NCBI GenBank assembly: GCA_021234155.1
Contig: JAJEKV010000030.1
Location: forward strand, 1,562,901-1,626,900
Source of the DNA: Isoetes taiwanensis
Taxonomy: Eukaryota > Streptophyta > Lycopodiopsida > Isoetales > Isoetaceae
Direction of reading: 5' to 3'
DNA: 64,000 bases
Of the stretch, positions 22,201 through 32,539 are shown one piece after another; within the stretch, counting starts at the first letter, position 1; every line of letters begins with the position of its first letter. Both the position numbers and the translations under genes were made by a program. Below the pieces are notes generated by a model, which worked only from the letters and a program-made list of their open reading frames with translations, ran no database searches and was not told where the DNA came from.

Positions 22201-22330
22201 CGGAAGTGATATTCCCTATAGGCTGGATTGGCTTTCTGTGCACCCTTTGGAAGAAGGTCCTGGGATGGCAGTCCGAAGGGAAAACATCTCCCTTTGATAA
22301 TTTTCAATTACATCAGGCCTTATACCTTTG
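19240..22330 (-). mobile_element. LINE copy 2 (same family as 9.1-13.5 kb), split by an insertion
   Basis: On the minus strand the right part (22,330-21,263) carries the RT: an NYxTI motif, AGILD-stop-QLTRW, AGFGPQHSTLDYIFTVQTLV, CFADFAKAFDTIPRE and, at 21,401-21,390, the catalytic box YIDD with both Asp residues intact. It breaks at about 21,263. The following sequence resumes at about 19,737 (YKYLEIDFPSTTC) and ends with LSKLAYSMAMGPQCLKAYRK near 19,260, matching LINE copy 1 (12,500-12,830). About 1.5 kb at 19,738-21,262 is foreign. Confidence 0.8.
19738..21262. mobile_element. Unidentified insertion inside LINE copy 2, with 290-bp direct repeats
   Basis: This segment separates parts of LINE copy 2 that are contiguous in copy 1. 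It contains two direct repeats of about 290 bp at roughly 19,738-20,023 and 20,487-20,775. Both have GTTTAAAGTTAGTGTGGACC, GAAAAGGTTCGACTTATAAAA and CAGATTAGGGAAC. The CGACTTATAAAAG word looks like a TATA promoter, as in LTRs. The purine-rich GGAAGGGGAGGAATTGAT just upstream of the second repeat resembles a polypurine tract. A TRIM/LARD-like non-autonomous LTR element is possible. No PBS or coding capacity was found. A 12-bp repeat (TTAGTTAAGTTC) runs at about 20,190-20,218. Confidence 0.5.
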
Positions 22331-23840
22331 CTACAGAGAAAAGGTATTGACTCAAACACTCTAGCAGTGTTGAACGATATCTCGAGCACAAATTCAACTT
22401 AGGCTTTAATGCAGATCATTAAGACCAATTTCGGCTCCTCTATATTGCAATTCTACTTTAACAGGCAGGTCCTTGGCGATTTCAAATTCCAACCGTTGGA
22501 TCTAGACCAATTATTAGGCGTAAATGTTCTAGAATAGCATGATAAACACGCATCAGCGTGTTTATTACGATAAATGGTAGCAGCTATAATAAACAGGCAG
22601 CCGTAGGCAGCAAGCAGGAGGATAGGAATAATTATCCTCAAGATCCTGGAGAATTTATGCATAGACTCACGCATTGGCATAGCTCTTAGTTATTCTGCAC
22701 AGATTTTGTTTCGATTTTTGCTACTTCCAAATTTGATGTTGCGGCGTGCATCCAAGCTAGGGCATGCAAGTAACAACCACATCCAGCTCTCTGCCAAAAA
22801 TAATCATAGTTTGCAAAACAGATGAATAGTCGTAGCTTGAAAAAACAGAGGAATAGGTTGCAAAAACGGTAGCTATAAGTTGCAAAACAGAGGAACAACC
22901 ATAGCTGGTTGCATGACGCTACAATAAGGCCGAATGGATTGAAATCTGCAAGCCTCTAGGTTCCAATTTCGTCTCCTCTAGGTCTTCAAGCTTATTTATT
23001 TATATGCTACTACCATAAGAGTATCTGGCTCCAAAAATAATAATGCACATGTCTACATTATCAAAGGAAATTTTATCCTGTTTAGAATCACAATAACACA
23101 TGTGTGGTAATCATTACCTATATATCCAATGGCATTAACATAACTTTGTGGTGATCTCTACCTATATATATCCAAATAGCATTAACATAAGAACTAGTGT
23201 CGAGGGGCGTCTACTAGAATTGCTTAGTTGGTGCTTTGAAAGAAAAACTCATGAAGTTGAGAAAAGCGAATGAATTGAAGCACTATCTGGTCCATTCTAG
23301 GCATTAGCATTATCTCCATATACATACATATATGTTGCACTATTAACCATCATAGGCTTTCATATCCATCTAAAGCATTGATGCTTGCGAAGATCCAATC
23401 TGAATAGTCATGGTTACGGCCGCCCTATTCCAAATTATATAACAGAAGCTCGATCGTCCTCGTGCTACATCTTTAGCCCATGTTTGTATATTGTCTGAAG
23501 AACTTGGCATCCCAGGACTTGGTCTTCTATTAAAATTCATAACTCTAAGGTGTGGTCGTCCAAACTGTAGGTTCTTCTTGAAGATTTAGTGCAGGCAAGG
23601 CGCTTTTGAATCTTACTTTTTTCTAGTTCTGAGTCTTCAGTGTTACAGATGGCAATATAGAAATGGCACAAAACCGATTCGTTGCAGATTGGCTAATTTT
23701 ATTATGCGATTTGGCCAAGGTAAATCTATTCTTGGAGCAAGCTTAATTGAAATATTCCAATTTTAGGGCATTTTGTTTTCCATTGCATCGTCGGGAAAAA
23801 GGTATTGAATCTGCATTTTAGGGAAAAGGTAATAGCCCTT
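22331..23840. other. No recognisable gene; one perfect small hairpin
   Basis: AT-rich with stops in all frames. A perfect 9-bp stem with 4-nt loop (TAAACACGC-atca-GCGTGTTTA) lies at 22,543-22,564. The region just before 23,850 presumably holds the promoter of the E4 gene. Confidence 0.4.
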
Positions 23841-23850
23841 TTTTTACTTC

Positions 23851-23858
23851 TTATATAC
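23851..23858 (+). promoter_or_regulatory. Possible TATA box of the E4/UFD2-like gene
   Basis: The word TTATATAC lies about 50 bp upstream of the chosen start codon. Two ATGs in another frame (from 23,877) fall between it and that start and open a short overlapping frame, so leaky scanning or a later transcription start would be needed. Inferred from position only. Confidence 0.35.
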
Positions 23859-23905
23859 AAGCCCCAGAAGAAGAATGTCTATGCTACGCATCAGTGAACA
23901 AGAGC

Positions 23906-26788
23906 ATGGCGTCAACAATAGAAGGAGAGATCGACTTGGTGCTGAGGAGGATTTTTCAAGTCACACTTATGCCTTCATCTTTGGAGAATTTGATGTATCT
24001 AGGCAACCTAGCAGCTCAATTGCTGATAGAGAAACGCCCTCTTCTTTTCACCAGCGAGTTGATAGAGAGAGTGTTGGTAGCAAGGATTGACTTTTGCTCC
24101 ACATCTGAAACACGCTTCATGTATGTAGTTGCATGTTATAAACGTGCACTAGAAGAGCAATACAGGTTTCAAGAGGAATTAAATAATGTGAACAATATAA
24201 GGAACACAAAGTACGCCAAGTTGAAGACTGAGATGTTTCAGCTCTTTACCAATGCTAAGGAATTGACATTGCAGTATGCAGGATGTATGCTTCTTCGTAC
24301 AAATTTGTTTTTTCAGTTTGATCAGAAGAAACCTTTGCTGCATTTAGTTTTCAACACAGTAAATTCAGTATTTCAAAATGCATCCATTTTTTCAAAGTTT
24401 CTGAAGGATATGTTCAAGGTGCTTGATGGGAAAGAAGCAAACATGTTGCTGGATGCTATTTTTGAAGGGTTAAGGGACCTTATGTGCACATTTTCCTTCT
24501 CTGACCGATTCCAAAAACCACTTGATGAGTTGGTAATATTAGTTTCATCATGTCCATTGGCTGCGGAGGCGCTTGTACATCACTCAACATGGCATCCAAA
24601 AGGAAACCATGTTAATGGAAGGCATTTAGAAAATTCAACAATTTTAGGTGCATTTTTTCACATCAGTGTCATTCCAGATTCAGATGGTGCTTCAACTTGT
24701 GATCAGGTAACTAGGGATACTATACAGACCACCGTGCATCAGTTATATAATAGTTTACATAAGGTTTTGCTAGCATTGCTGGATAATCCACAGACTCAAG
24801 AGCATGTTTTGGATTTACTGGGTGACATCGTTAAGAAGAATGCATCTCGGACGCACACAAGGGTAGATTTCTCAAAAAATGCAAGCACAGGTATGTTCGT
24901 TAACCTGAGTGCAGTCATGCTCAGGTTGTGCAAAACAAGTTTCAGAAAAAAGGATAGACTTGACCTAACTTATGTATTGATGAATGGACGTGCTGATTTT
25001 ACTAATTTAACTGCCATTCGTGCAACTTCTGAGGAGCGAGCTCACTGGATTGATAAATCACAATGTTCCCAGCTGGCTGGTAAAGAAGTGTTTGCACCGC
25101 AAGGCTTGGAGTATGAGCAAGAGAAGTTGTGTGGATTACAATCAAAAGATTATTCACTTGATTGTGAATGTTTCTTTCTTGCTGCAAGGGTGCTTCATTT
25201 AGGCCTTATTCAAGCACTGTCTGAGCTCCAGAACCTTGAACAGGCATTAGAAATACAGAGGGATTATTTAAATTATCTGAAAATAGAATCAGAAATTGAG
25301 CCCATGAGATATGGATTGAAGGAAATAATTTCGGAAACAGAGGCAACTATAAGGAAAATGGTGCAGGATAAAAATTGCTATGAAGCACAACTAAAAGATA
25401 CAGATTTATTGCAGCAAGGATTAGCCTACTATGACTTGATGCTTCAGCGGCTTGTGTCTCCCTTTGGTGGATTCAGAGACTCCCTTCCCGCAATTTGTCC
25501 TATGCAGTTTGCTTCTATTCCAGAACATTTTATAGAAGATGCAATGGAATTTCTGATATTCGTTCTAGGTGTTCCAAATGCTATGGATGGCATCGTGCTC
25601 AATACTTTTATGAGTTTCATTGTGATGTTTATTTGGAATCCTGAGTACGTCAAGAATCCTTACCTAAGGGCAAAAATGGTTAAAGTTCTTAGCGCTTGGA
25701 TGTTATTAGAAATTAATAATCCAAGTTCAGCAAATTCAATCTTTGGAGAACATCATTTAGCAAGGCACCTTCTTGTTCCCAATCTTCTACGGTTGTATGT
25801 GGACATCGAATGTACAGGAAGTGACAAATACCTCATTAGAAATGAGATTTGTGAATTGCTAAGGTACTTGTGGACAATGCATGTCCATCGCGACACGTGG
25901 AAAGGCTTTGCACTTAGGGAGGAAAGGGGGTTCTATCTGAAATTTTTGAATTTGCTCATTGATGACATTACCTTTACTTTGGATACAAGCTTCCAATATA
26001 TACGAAGTCTAAAAGAAATCGAAGTTCTTCAAATGCTAAAAGAAATTGAACTTCTTCAAACAGAGGAAGGAGAATGGGAACAAATGCAACAAGTTAAACA
26101 AAAAGCAAGGGCTTACATGGAATTTGCTAATAAATGTCTTAGAATGTTACGGTATACTACATTCGAAATAACTTCTTCCTTGCTTCTGCCTGAAATGATA
26201 GGAAAGGTTGCTTCGATGCTCAATTATTTTTTGTTGCAACTCGTTTGCAAGAGTGCAGGGCTCAACATAAATGAACCAAGGGAATGTGGATTCGATTTAC
26301 ATACATTAATAGTTCTGGTTGCACAAGTCTACGTAAATATTGCAAGTGGGGATGAGCAAGGAATCTTTGCAAAGGCCATTTCTACAGATAATATGTCATA
26401 TAGGGATGGATTGATTTCAAAAGCAATTCTGTTGCTTGGAAGCTTATTTTTTGACAAGTTTAGAGATCTTGAAAGAAATGCCATTGACAAGTTTGGAGAT
26501 CTTGAAAGAAAGGTTGCCATCGCGGCGACAGAAGCTCTTGCTGAAGAGGCCATGTTAGGAGAAGTACCAGACGAGTTCCTTGATCCAATACAGTGCACTT
26601 TAATGATAGATCCTGTTATCTTACCATCTTCGAAGGCAAGTGTTGACCGAACAACCATCGAGAGGCACCTTTTAAGTGATCAAACAGATCCCTTCAATCG
26701 TTCATTTCTTGCTTCAAGTATGCTTATTCCTGATATACAACTGAAAGCTAGGATTGATGAGTTCCTTTATAGTCGTCGTTCAATCTAG
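23906..26788 (+). CDS. Ubiquitin conjugation factor E4 (UFD2/PUB1-type U-box ubiquitin ligase), single exon
   Basis: A 960-residue open frame, start MASTIEGEIDLVLRRIFQVT. It matches the plant UFD2/PUB1 family over its whole length: N-terminal helical part, then GMFVNLSAVMLRLC (about residue 330), CECFFLAARVLHLGL (about 420), the core around PEHFIEDAMEFLIF and PEYVKNPYLRAKMVKVL (about 540-590), LLPEMIGKVASMLNYFLLQL (about 760), and a C-terminal U-box from about residue 888 (PDEFLDPIQCTLMIDPVILP...DPFNR). E4 enzymes extend ubiquitin chains on substrates delivered by Cdc48/p97 in nucleus and cytosol. Angiosperm members are somewhat longer (about 1,040 residues) and, as far as known, intron-rich; here no intron interrupts the frame. 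Two short in-frame tandem duplications occur: KEIEVLQML/KEIELLQTE and DKFRDLER/DKFGDLER. The frame is intact, so function is plausible. A retrocopy origin is inferred; no poly(A) tail or flanking duplication was seen. Confidence 0.9.
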   Translation: MASTIEGEIDLVLRRIFQVTLMPSSLENLMYLGNLAAQLLIEKRPLLFTSELIERVLVARIDFCSTSETRFMYVVACYKRALEEQYRFQEELNNVNNIRNTKYAKLKTEMFQLFTNAKELTLQYAGCMLLRTNLFFQFDQKKPLLHLVFNTVNSVFQNASIFSKFLKDMFKVLDGKEANMLLDAIFEGLRDLMCTFSFSDRFQKPLDELVILVSSCPLAAEALVHHSTWHPKGNHVNGRHLENSTILGAFFHISVIPDSDGASTCDQVTRDTIQTTVHQLYNSLHKVLLALLDNPQTQEHVLDLLGDIVKKNASRTHTRVDFSKNASTGMFVNLSAVMLRLCKTSFRKKDRLDLTYVLMNGRADFTNLTAIRATSEERAHWIDKSQCSQLAGKEVFAPQGLEYEQEKLCGLQSKDYSLDCECFFLAARVLHLGLIQALSELQNLEQALEIQRDYLNYLKIESEIEPMRYGLKEIISETEATIRKMVQDKNCYEAQLKDTDLLQQGLAYYDLMLQRLVSPFGGFRDSLPAICPMQFASIPEHFIEDAMEFLIFVLGVPNAMDGIVLNTFMSFIVMFIWNPEYVKNPYLRAKMVKVLSAWMLLEINNPSSANSIFGEHHLARHLLVPNLLRLYVDIECTGSDKYLIRNEICELLRYLWTMHVHRDTWKGFALREERGFYLKFLNLLIDDITFTLDTSFQYIRSLKEIEVLQMLKEIELLQTEEGEWEQMQQVKQKARAYMEFANKCLRMLRYTTFEITSSLLLPEMIGKVASMLNYFLLQLVCKSAGLNINEPRECGFDLHTLIVLVAQVYVNIASGDEQGIFAKAISTDNMSYRDGLISKAILLLGSLFFDKFRDLERNAIDKFGDLERKVAIAATEALAEEAMLGEVPDEFLDPIQCTLMIDPVILPSSKASVDRTTIERHLLSDQTDPFNRSFLASSMLIPDIQLKARIDEFLYSRRSI

Positions 26789-26874
26789 AGCTAAATGTAA
26801 ATAACATCTCTTGTATATATCTTCTTGATGAAAATGGTCTCAACTTAACATTTGTGAACGTGTAAAGTGAAGTG

Positions 26875-27050
26875 TATTTTTGGGTTGCCCTAGGGGGGCA
26901 ATCCCTTATTGGGTTGCCCCTAGAGGGGCAATCCTTGTTTATGTGGGTTTTTGGCATATTCATGGTATATGCTAGTATATGCCTAGAATATGCCAGAAAC
27001 TGCTCCAAACCTCCTGTAAATTCTCGGTCGCCGCTGTTGCACGGGGGCTG
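26875..27050 (-). repeat. Dispersed repeat, copy 2 (inverted relative to 4.8 kb)
   Basis: The reverse complement of this interval follows the same motif order as 4,785-4,931: GACCGAGAATTTACAGG, TATGCC/ATATAC-rich stretch, CCCACATAAACAAGG and a palindromic GC terminus. The terminus is duplicated here (two TTGCCCC...GGGGCAA palindromes in tandem). It begins about 90 bp after the E4 stop codon and may provide or disturb that gene's 3' end. Confidence 0.7.
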
Positions 27051-27904
27051 CTGTGCAAACCGGATAACCGGAAGTATGCATCGGCTGGGTCTTCGGCAGC
27101 AAGTATCTTCATCTTGGCACGTACAGTGAGCTCACTTTGAGATTAGAATTTTGTTGGATTTCGCACAAGCTGGGTCTGTGTCAAACAGAGCTTCTTAAAG
27201 AGTCGCACAATCTTGTTCACATCTGATCAACATATAGCATATGCCCGATTAGCCTAGATTTCTGATTATGGAGTCTTCTTTCAGCGGGCTATGGCAGGGC
27301 TATGGCTTGAATCAAAGAAGAGACAGAAGTGGATAAGCAGCAGCAGGTCACCCTTTTGTTTTGCCATGTAGCTTCCATAGATTTGGTTGTGGTTTGTCGT
27401 CAATGGAGTCGAAATGGAGCATAGTTAAAAGCACGATTTTTTGAGCTTGGAGCTGCGGACTCAAGGCTATAGTATGCTTCAAGATGATTCCTGACCTTTC
27501 TCCATTTTATCATTCTTGAAGCTCCTGCCACATCAGTCCAGCCCTAAATCTCGCTACTTCTTCTGCCGTTATCATGGACTTTGTGAATCCCGGTGACTAT
27601 CTCCTTTCTGCAAGGTCTTTCTGGTACAGGTATGGTTACACTGTTAGGAATTAGTATATTAAAACTTGAAATGGAGGATGATTATCCAGATGAAAGTAAG
27701 TTTATGTTGTGGAGGCAATGGAGATAGACCAGTATTAGATTTTGGATGAAGCTCCTTGACAATAGGTCTTTAAAAGCTGGATACTCCATCCATGTACTTG
27801 CACTACCAGAACCGTTGAGATCCTTGCAATTTAAGACGTTTTTTATGGCTGGGTAAATATGCCAATTGTTGATTCCCTGGTGTTGCGCTAGATAATATCT
27901 CTTG
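27051..27904. other. No recognisable gene; probably a decayed flank of the PPR pseudogene
   Basis: No open frame with recognisable content. The last part may be a degraded upstream portion of the PPR sequence that becomes readable at 27,905. Confidence 0.35.
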
Positions 27905-28185
27905 CAGCATCTTGGAAGTGTGTGCAAGCATGGCGGTTTTAATAGAGGGTCTTATAGCTCATGCCTGTATCTATGCAAACAACCTTGCAACGGATCTGCT
28001 TATTGGGCCTGCCCTTATAAACATGTATGGTAGGTTTGAAATTTGAAGGATGCAAACACTAGGTTTGATAGTATACAAAGTCGAATTTGGTATCTTGGAA
28101 TGCGTTGATTGAACTATATGCACAATATGGCTACTTCTATGAGGCACATTGACTCTTCCACAAAATGCAGCAAAATGATCTATGC
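27905..28185 (+). pseudogene. Pentatricopeptide-repeat (PPR, PLS-type) pseudogene fragment
   Basis: The plus strand reads ILEVCASMAVLIEGLIAHAC then IYANNLATDLLIGPALINMY G before a TGA. The next frame gives LKDANTRFDSIQSR, then a further shift gives NLVSWNALIELYAQYGYFYE, A-H-stop and LFHKMQQND. This is the pattern of PLS-class PPR proteins (A-L-x-x-M-Y...V-S-W-N-A-L-I...Y-A-Q-x-G...E-A...L-F-x-x-M). Intact members bind organellar RNA. Two frameshifts and two stops in 280 bp show that it is dead. Only about two repeats are readable. Confidence 0.65.
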
Positions 28186-31100
28186 CAGACAATGGCAAGA
28201 AACTTTCTGGATGCACGGGAGTGCCTGAAGTTTTATCACGGTTTGCCACCATAATTAATAAGTTTATTTCTAGCCTAGCCTTGATTATTTTGTCGGACAA
28301 ACAAAGCTCTTGTTGGGATTCTGAAGTTGATAATACGTAGTCTAGTGGCTTTACAGAAACCCCCGTAAGAATAGGCCAATATATATGAATTTGGAGGGAT
28401 TTTTAAAGTGGTTGCTACCTCAAAATTCACAGCTTTTGGTGAATTGATGGAGTACGTGCATGTATATGTTGAGCTTAATTTGTCCAGAACTTGAAGGTAA
28501 TATATAAGGCATTCCTTCCTTGTTTTCTCTATTTATTCAAGGTATGTGTTTTTGTCCCATTTGACCTGTATATATTGATCTGCAAATTAGTTATGTCGAT
28601 TGCATTGCATGATCTATTAATCATGCTTTTCTATTTTCTACAGGCAGGTCATGCTTATATTGGTTTCAGGGTAAATTTTCTTCTACCAAGCGGATAGAAT
28701 ACCTTCTGAATATTTTTTATGTCGAAAATGATTACTTCATCTGAACTTCATGGGTCACATAGAGGTAAGCACTGCAAGACGCAAAGGAACTATGCAATTT
28801 TGGTTCAATAGGTCAGCAATTATAGCGGGGAAGACGCCCGCACCAGGCAAGGTACATTCCTTCTTCGAGCAAGGCCAGCATTCATAGCAGACATTACTGG
28901 CATGAGGTGCCATTCTGAAAGGTATCTTCTGCTGTATTCTTACATACAGTGAACTATAAATTGTCCATAACTTGCAAGAACAACGCCATTTATGGTTTAC
29001 AAACAAGATTTTTGAGAGTTACATAACATCAGCTTGGTTCAGAGATCCTTCTTGAGCCACTAATCTGAAGCTCAGTCTAAAATATCCTTTGTTTTGTTGC
29101 AAGCAAATGTTCTATGGGGAGACCATTTCTATTCATGCAGGTTCATGCATTTATTTTGTAAATCTTAAGACATAGCAGTATGAACTGTGGCCATGCATAA
29201 GCAAGTTTGAACGTCTTGCAAATGCCACCAGCTTGTTTCATGTAACTGATAATGTCGCAATTTATGGGCTCATGGGATATAAGCCATCCTGAAGGACTTG
29301 GCTTCTTATAGTAACCGTTGTTGTTTCTTTGCCAACAATGGCATCCATACTCCCAATTCAACATTTTGTGGGAAATGTCTAGCCTATGCAGTGGGATTAG
29401 GAGCCAGTACTGGTATTTAGGTGTCCTTGCAATACTTTCTAGAGTTCCCTTTCCTACATGTCCTCCTAGTTGCAGCTTTGGCTTTTGCGGCCGTGTTTAT
29501 TGTGTTCTTGCACCTTCTATCTGCAAATAGTCCAAGGTTTTTACCCTGAATTTGACTTCTTTGTTGCACTTTTGCACATAATGTATTTTCTACAGAGCCA
29601 GTTGAGAAGTGGAGTTGATAATGTGGACCTTGGAGCAGAACAATAAAAGTTTGTAAAATTGCTAAGCTTAGGATGTGCTCGCACCTTTTTACATACAATA
29701 ATCTTCATGTTAATTGCCTTATATAAGTAAAGTTTCAACTTGCCTCATTGACAAGAGAATGGGTAATGAGAAGCACAAGGATCATTCTCAATCTGGTTTT
29801 GTTCCAAAGCACAACCTTATACCACTAGGGCGAGCTTCAATTGCTGGTTTGCTTACTGTTAACAAGCTTATTGTGCTGAAGGCACTTGGATGCCAGCTGT
29901 GGGAAATGTGGCTACATTTTATCCTTTAAACTTTATGGAACGTTAAAACGTTTTATAATGTGGCTACTTTCCCAGAGTTAAAACATCCTCTGGGAGAATG
30001 GATGTGTCAAATAAACTTTAGCTCCTAAAGAAATAGAAAAGGTAGTCTCTGAAATATTTGGAAATCTCTCCAGAAGTACAGTTTGGGAACATGCTGTCAA
30101 TGCTGTGACAAAAAATATGATAACAGAAAATATTGGAGTCCAACGTTTCTGGAATAATGGATTGCTTTCGAATTTTTGTTAAAAATTTAAGGATGTTTTT
30201 TGCAATTTATTTCTAATCACTATTAATCTTGCTGCCAACTTGTCATTGTATCAATACATGCTATTTCCAATGGAGAAAAGTCTAGCAATGCTTGCATTGC
30301 ATACAAAATAAAATCGAGCAAGCATGCATAAAATCGAACGTGCATGTCCAACATAGTAATGTTGAATAGTTCGCGAGATGTATATGAAAACATTAGGTCT
30401 GTTGACCATAATTCATTTGCATTTGATCTTGCCATCTTTCATGTATTAGGTAATTCATGTGTGGGGACCCTTTACGCCCCATAAAATTTGAGGCAGCCTC
30501 GTCTGTGAGGCGGCCTCGCCAGACGAGGCGGGGCAGGCAGATTTGTAATTGCAGTATAATATATTCCTTCATCCATGATCTAGCCACTGGTCCACTCCTA
30601 TGTTTTCTGTTTTCTGTGTTTCACAACATCTGTTTCTGATATTGGAGTTTACAATTCCTCGTCACTGAACGTGGAACAGACATGTGCAATATAGAGATGT
30701 GAATACAGTAACAAATTTCGACCTTAGTCATTACATACGCTGTCTTAGACCTCTAGTCAACCTTGCCATAGCCAGCAGCAGCATAGGATTTCACAAAATT
30801 TGTGGCCAGCACAATGTACAGAGCCATACCAATTGCCATCTTTAGGGCTTTAGGCCTTTCCAGACCCCCTCTCCTTTAGGCCTCTTCTATCACAACCTGC
30901 TCTACCCGAGTTGTAACCTCCACAGCACTTGGGGGTTGTAGTTGCTTCTCTCTTGTAACGATGATCTTGTCATTCCAGCTTTACTTTATTTCAGATCTTT
31001 CTCTTCTGTTTAGATTTTTGTGTTTCATTCTGAGCTTAATACCTCTTTTATTTTTTTATTAAGGGCAACCAGCATAGAAAATATAAGAAACTACAATCCA

Positions 31101-32300
31101 CCAAGGCCAGTAAGACTAGTTTGGTTTTGGGAACGAGCTTTTTTGTTTTGACCTGTTTCATTCTCCATTCTTAGTGGATTAACAATGACTGATTTTGAGT
31201 AAAAGAATGGACCGATGCGTGCTTCGTATCCTCCAAAGGCTCCCTCCATCCAGAACTCTAGGTCTTTACACTATTTCAGCTTTAGGGTATACAATTAATA
31301 TACCATAGAATGAATGCTGAGGTGAATATAATGTAGACAAAGGCAGAGGACCAAAACTTTTAGATAATCTTCGGCTAAATGTCATTGTTGTGTCTGTCTT
31401 ATTCCGTTCAGTCAAATCTGTTTTGCTTTTCAAGAAACACCAGGGCATTTAGTATTGCAATTTCAGTGTGATCTCAATACCTTCTGTAGGGTGCTCCTGC
31501 TGCTAATAATAGACAAAGTTGCAGTCCTCTATATGGCTTTGTTGAGGCAACTCAAACAGCCATCAAGAAGACAATACTTCAACTGGGAAAAGCATTCATT
31601 TACATTATCATGAGTGTTATTGTTATTGGAATACCATCATTTGCTTCCTGGCAAACGGGGAAAAACACCATTCTTTTTATTGCAAATCAAGCTATTCCAG
31701 GTTTTGGTGCACTCCATTACATGCATGGACAAGTTATTTGCTATTTGCAGCCACCTGAACGGATACTTTTTGTGTGACTATTTTCTGGAAGCTTATCTGT
31801 GGAAGATATATATCCTTAGAATAACATAATGGATATATTAATTGCTGTATTTATCTTCAAGTGTCTACGTACTTCACTTACCTCCTAAAGCAATGAAAAT
31901 TTCCTGTGACATCTTTGTTTTTTGCTAAAATATAGAAATGGATTGGATGCCAATAAAGCTATATAGTGGAGGCAATGGTAGGTAAGTCCACAATCTTGCT
32001 TTTGCAGAAATAATACTCATATCATAAAAACTAAATCCCCCTTTCCCTCAATTGCACTTATATTTGAGTTTCAAACAACAAAAGCAATAATGAGAAGCAC
32101 GAAACATGCTTGTTATAGAGCGTGATGGCTCTAGGTCCTGCATCTCGAAAATAGAAAGCCCTAAGATACAAAGAAGATTCTAAAATTACTCAAGTGAGAA
32201 AGAACAAAAGACAGATCAAAACTCATACTTGGCTGCAGCTCATGGAAATTTCATCATTTCTAATTTGCCATGTCTGGCAGGTTATGTGCCTCATCTGGAT
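28186..32300. other. Long AT-rich gene-poor stretch
   Basis: No gene could be supported. Open but unrecognised pieces include a hydrophobic plus-strand stretch at about 29,425-29,530 (FLEFPFLHVLLVAALAFAAV FIVFLHLLS) and one at about 31,560-31,690 (KTILQLGKAFIYIIMSVIVI). Both might be membrane-protein exon relics. A GC-rich nested hairpin lies at 30,496-30,529. Confidence 0.35.
30496..30529. other. GC-rich nested hairpin
   Basis: Arms GCCTCGTCTG (30,496-30,505) and CAGACGAGGC (30,520-30,529) are perfect reverse complements. The loop itself contains GAGGC-GG-CCTC... symmetry at 30,507-30,517. It stands out in AT-rich surroundings. Confidence 0.6.
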
Positions 32301-32539
32301 AGATACTTCCCTTGACAACTGTAGTCTTTCAGTATGCTGAAATACATTTCTCTTGCTTTTATTCAACTCGCGAGTCGAGAAAACTCGTTTCCTTTTTGAC
32401 AGATGTCATCATTTCAGGGAGTTCCATGTCAACGACTCTGGATCATTGTCATTGGATACCGGCGGTTCACGTCGCGAGGAGGAGAGTGCACTCCACAAAG
32501 ACAATCCAGAGCAAGACACCGCCACGGCCGAAAGGACCC

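Noticed and set aside
23875-24090. Open frame overlapping the start of the E4 gene
   Set aside because: Overlaps the strong E4 frame out of phase and shows no family; at most an upstream/overlapping frame affecting initiation.
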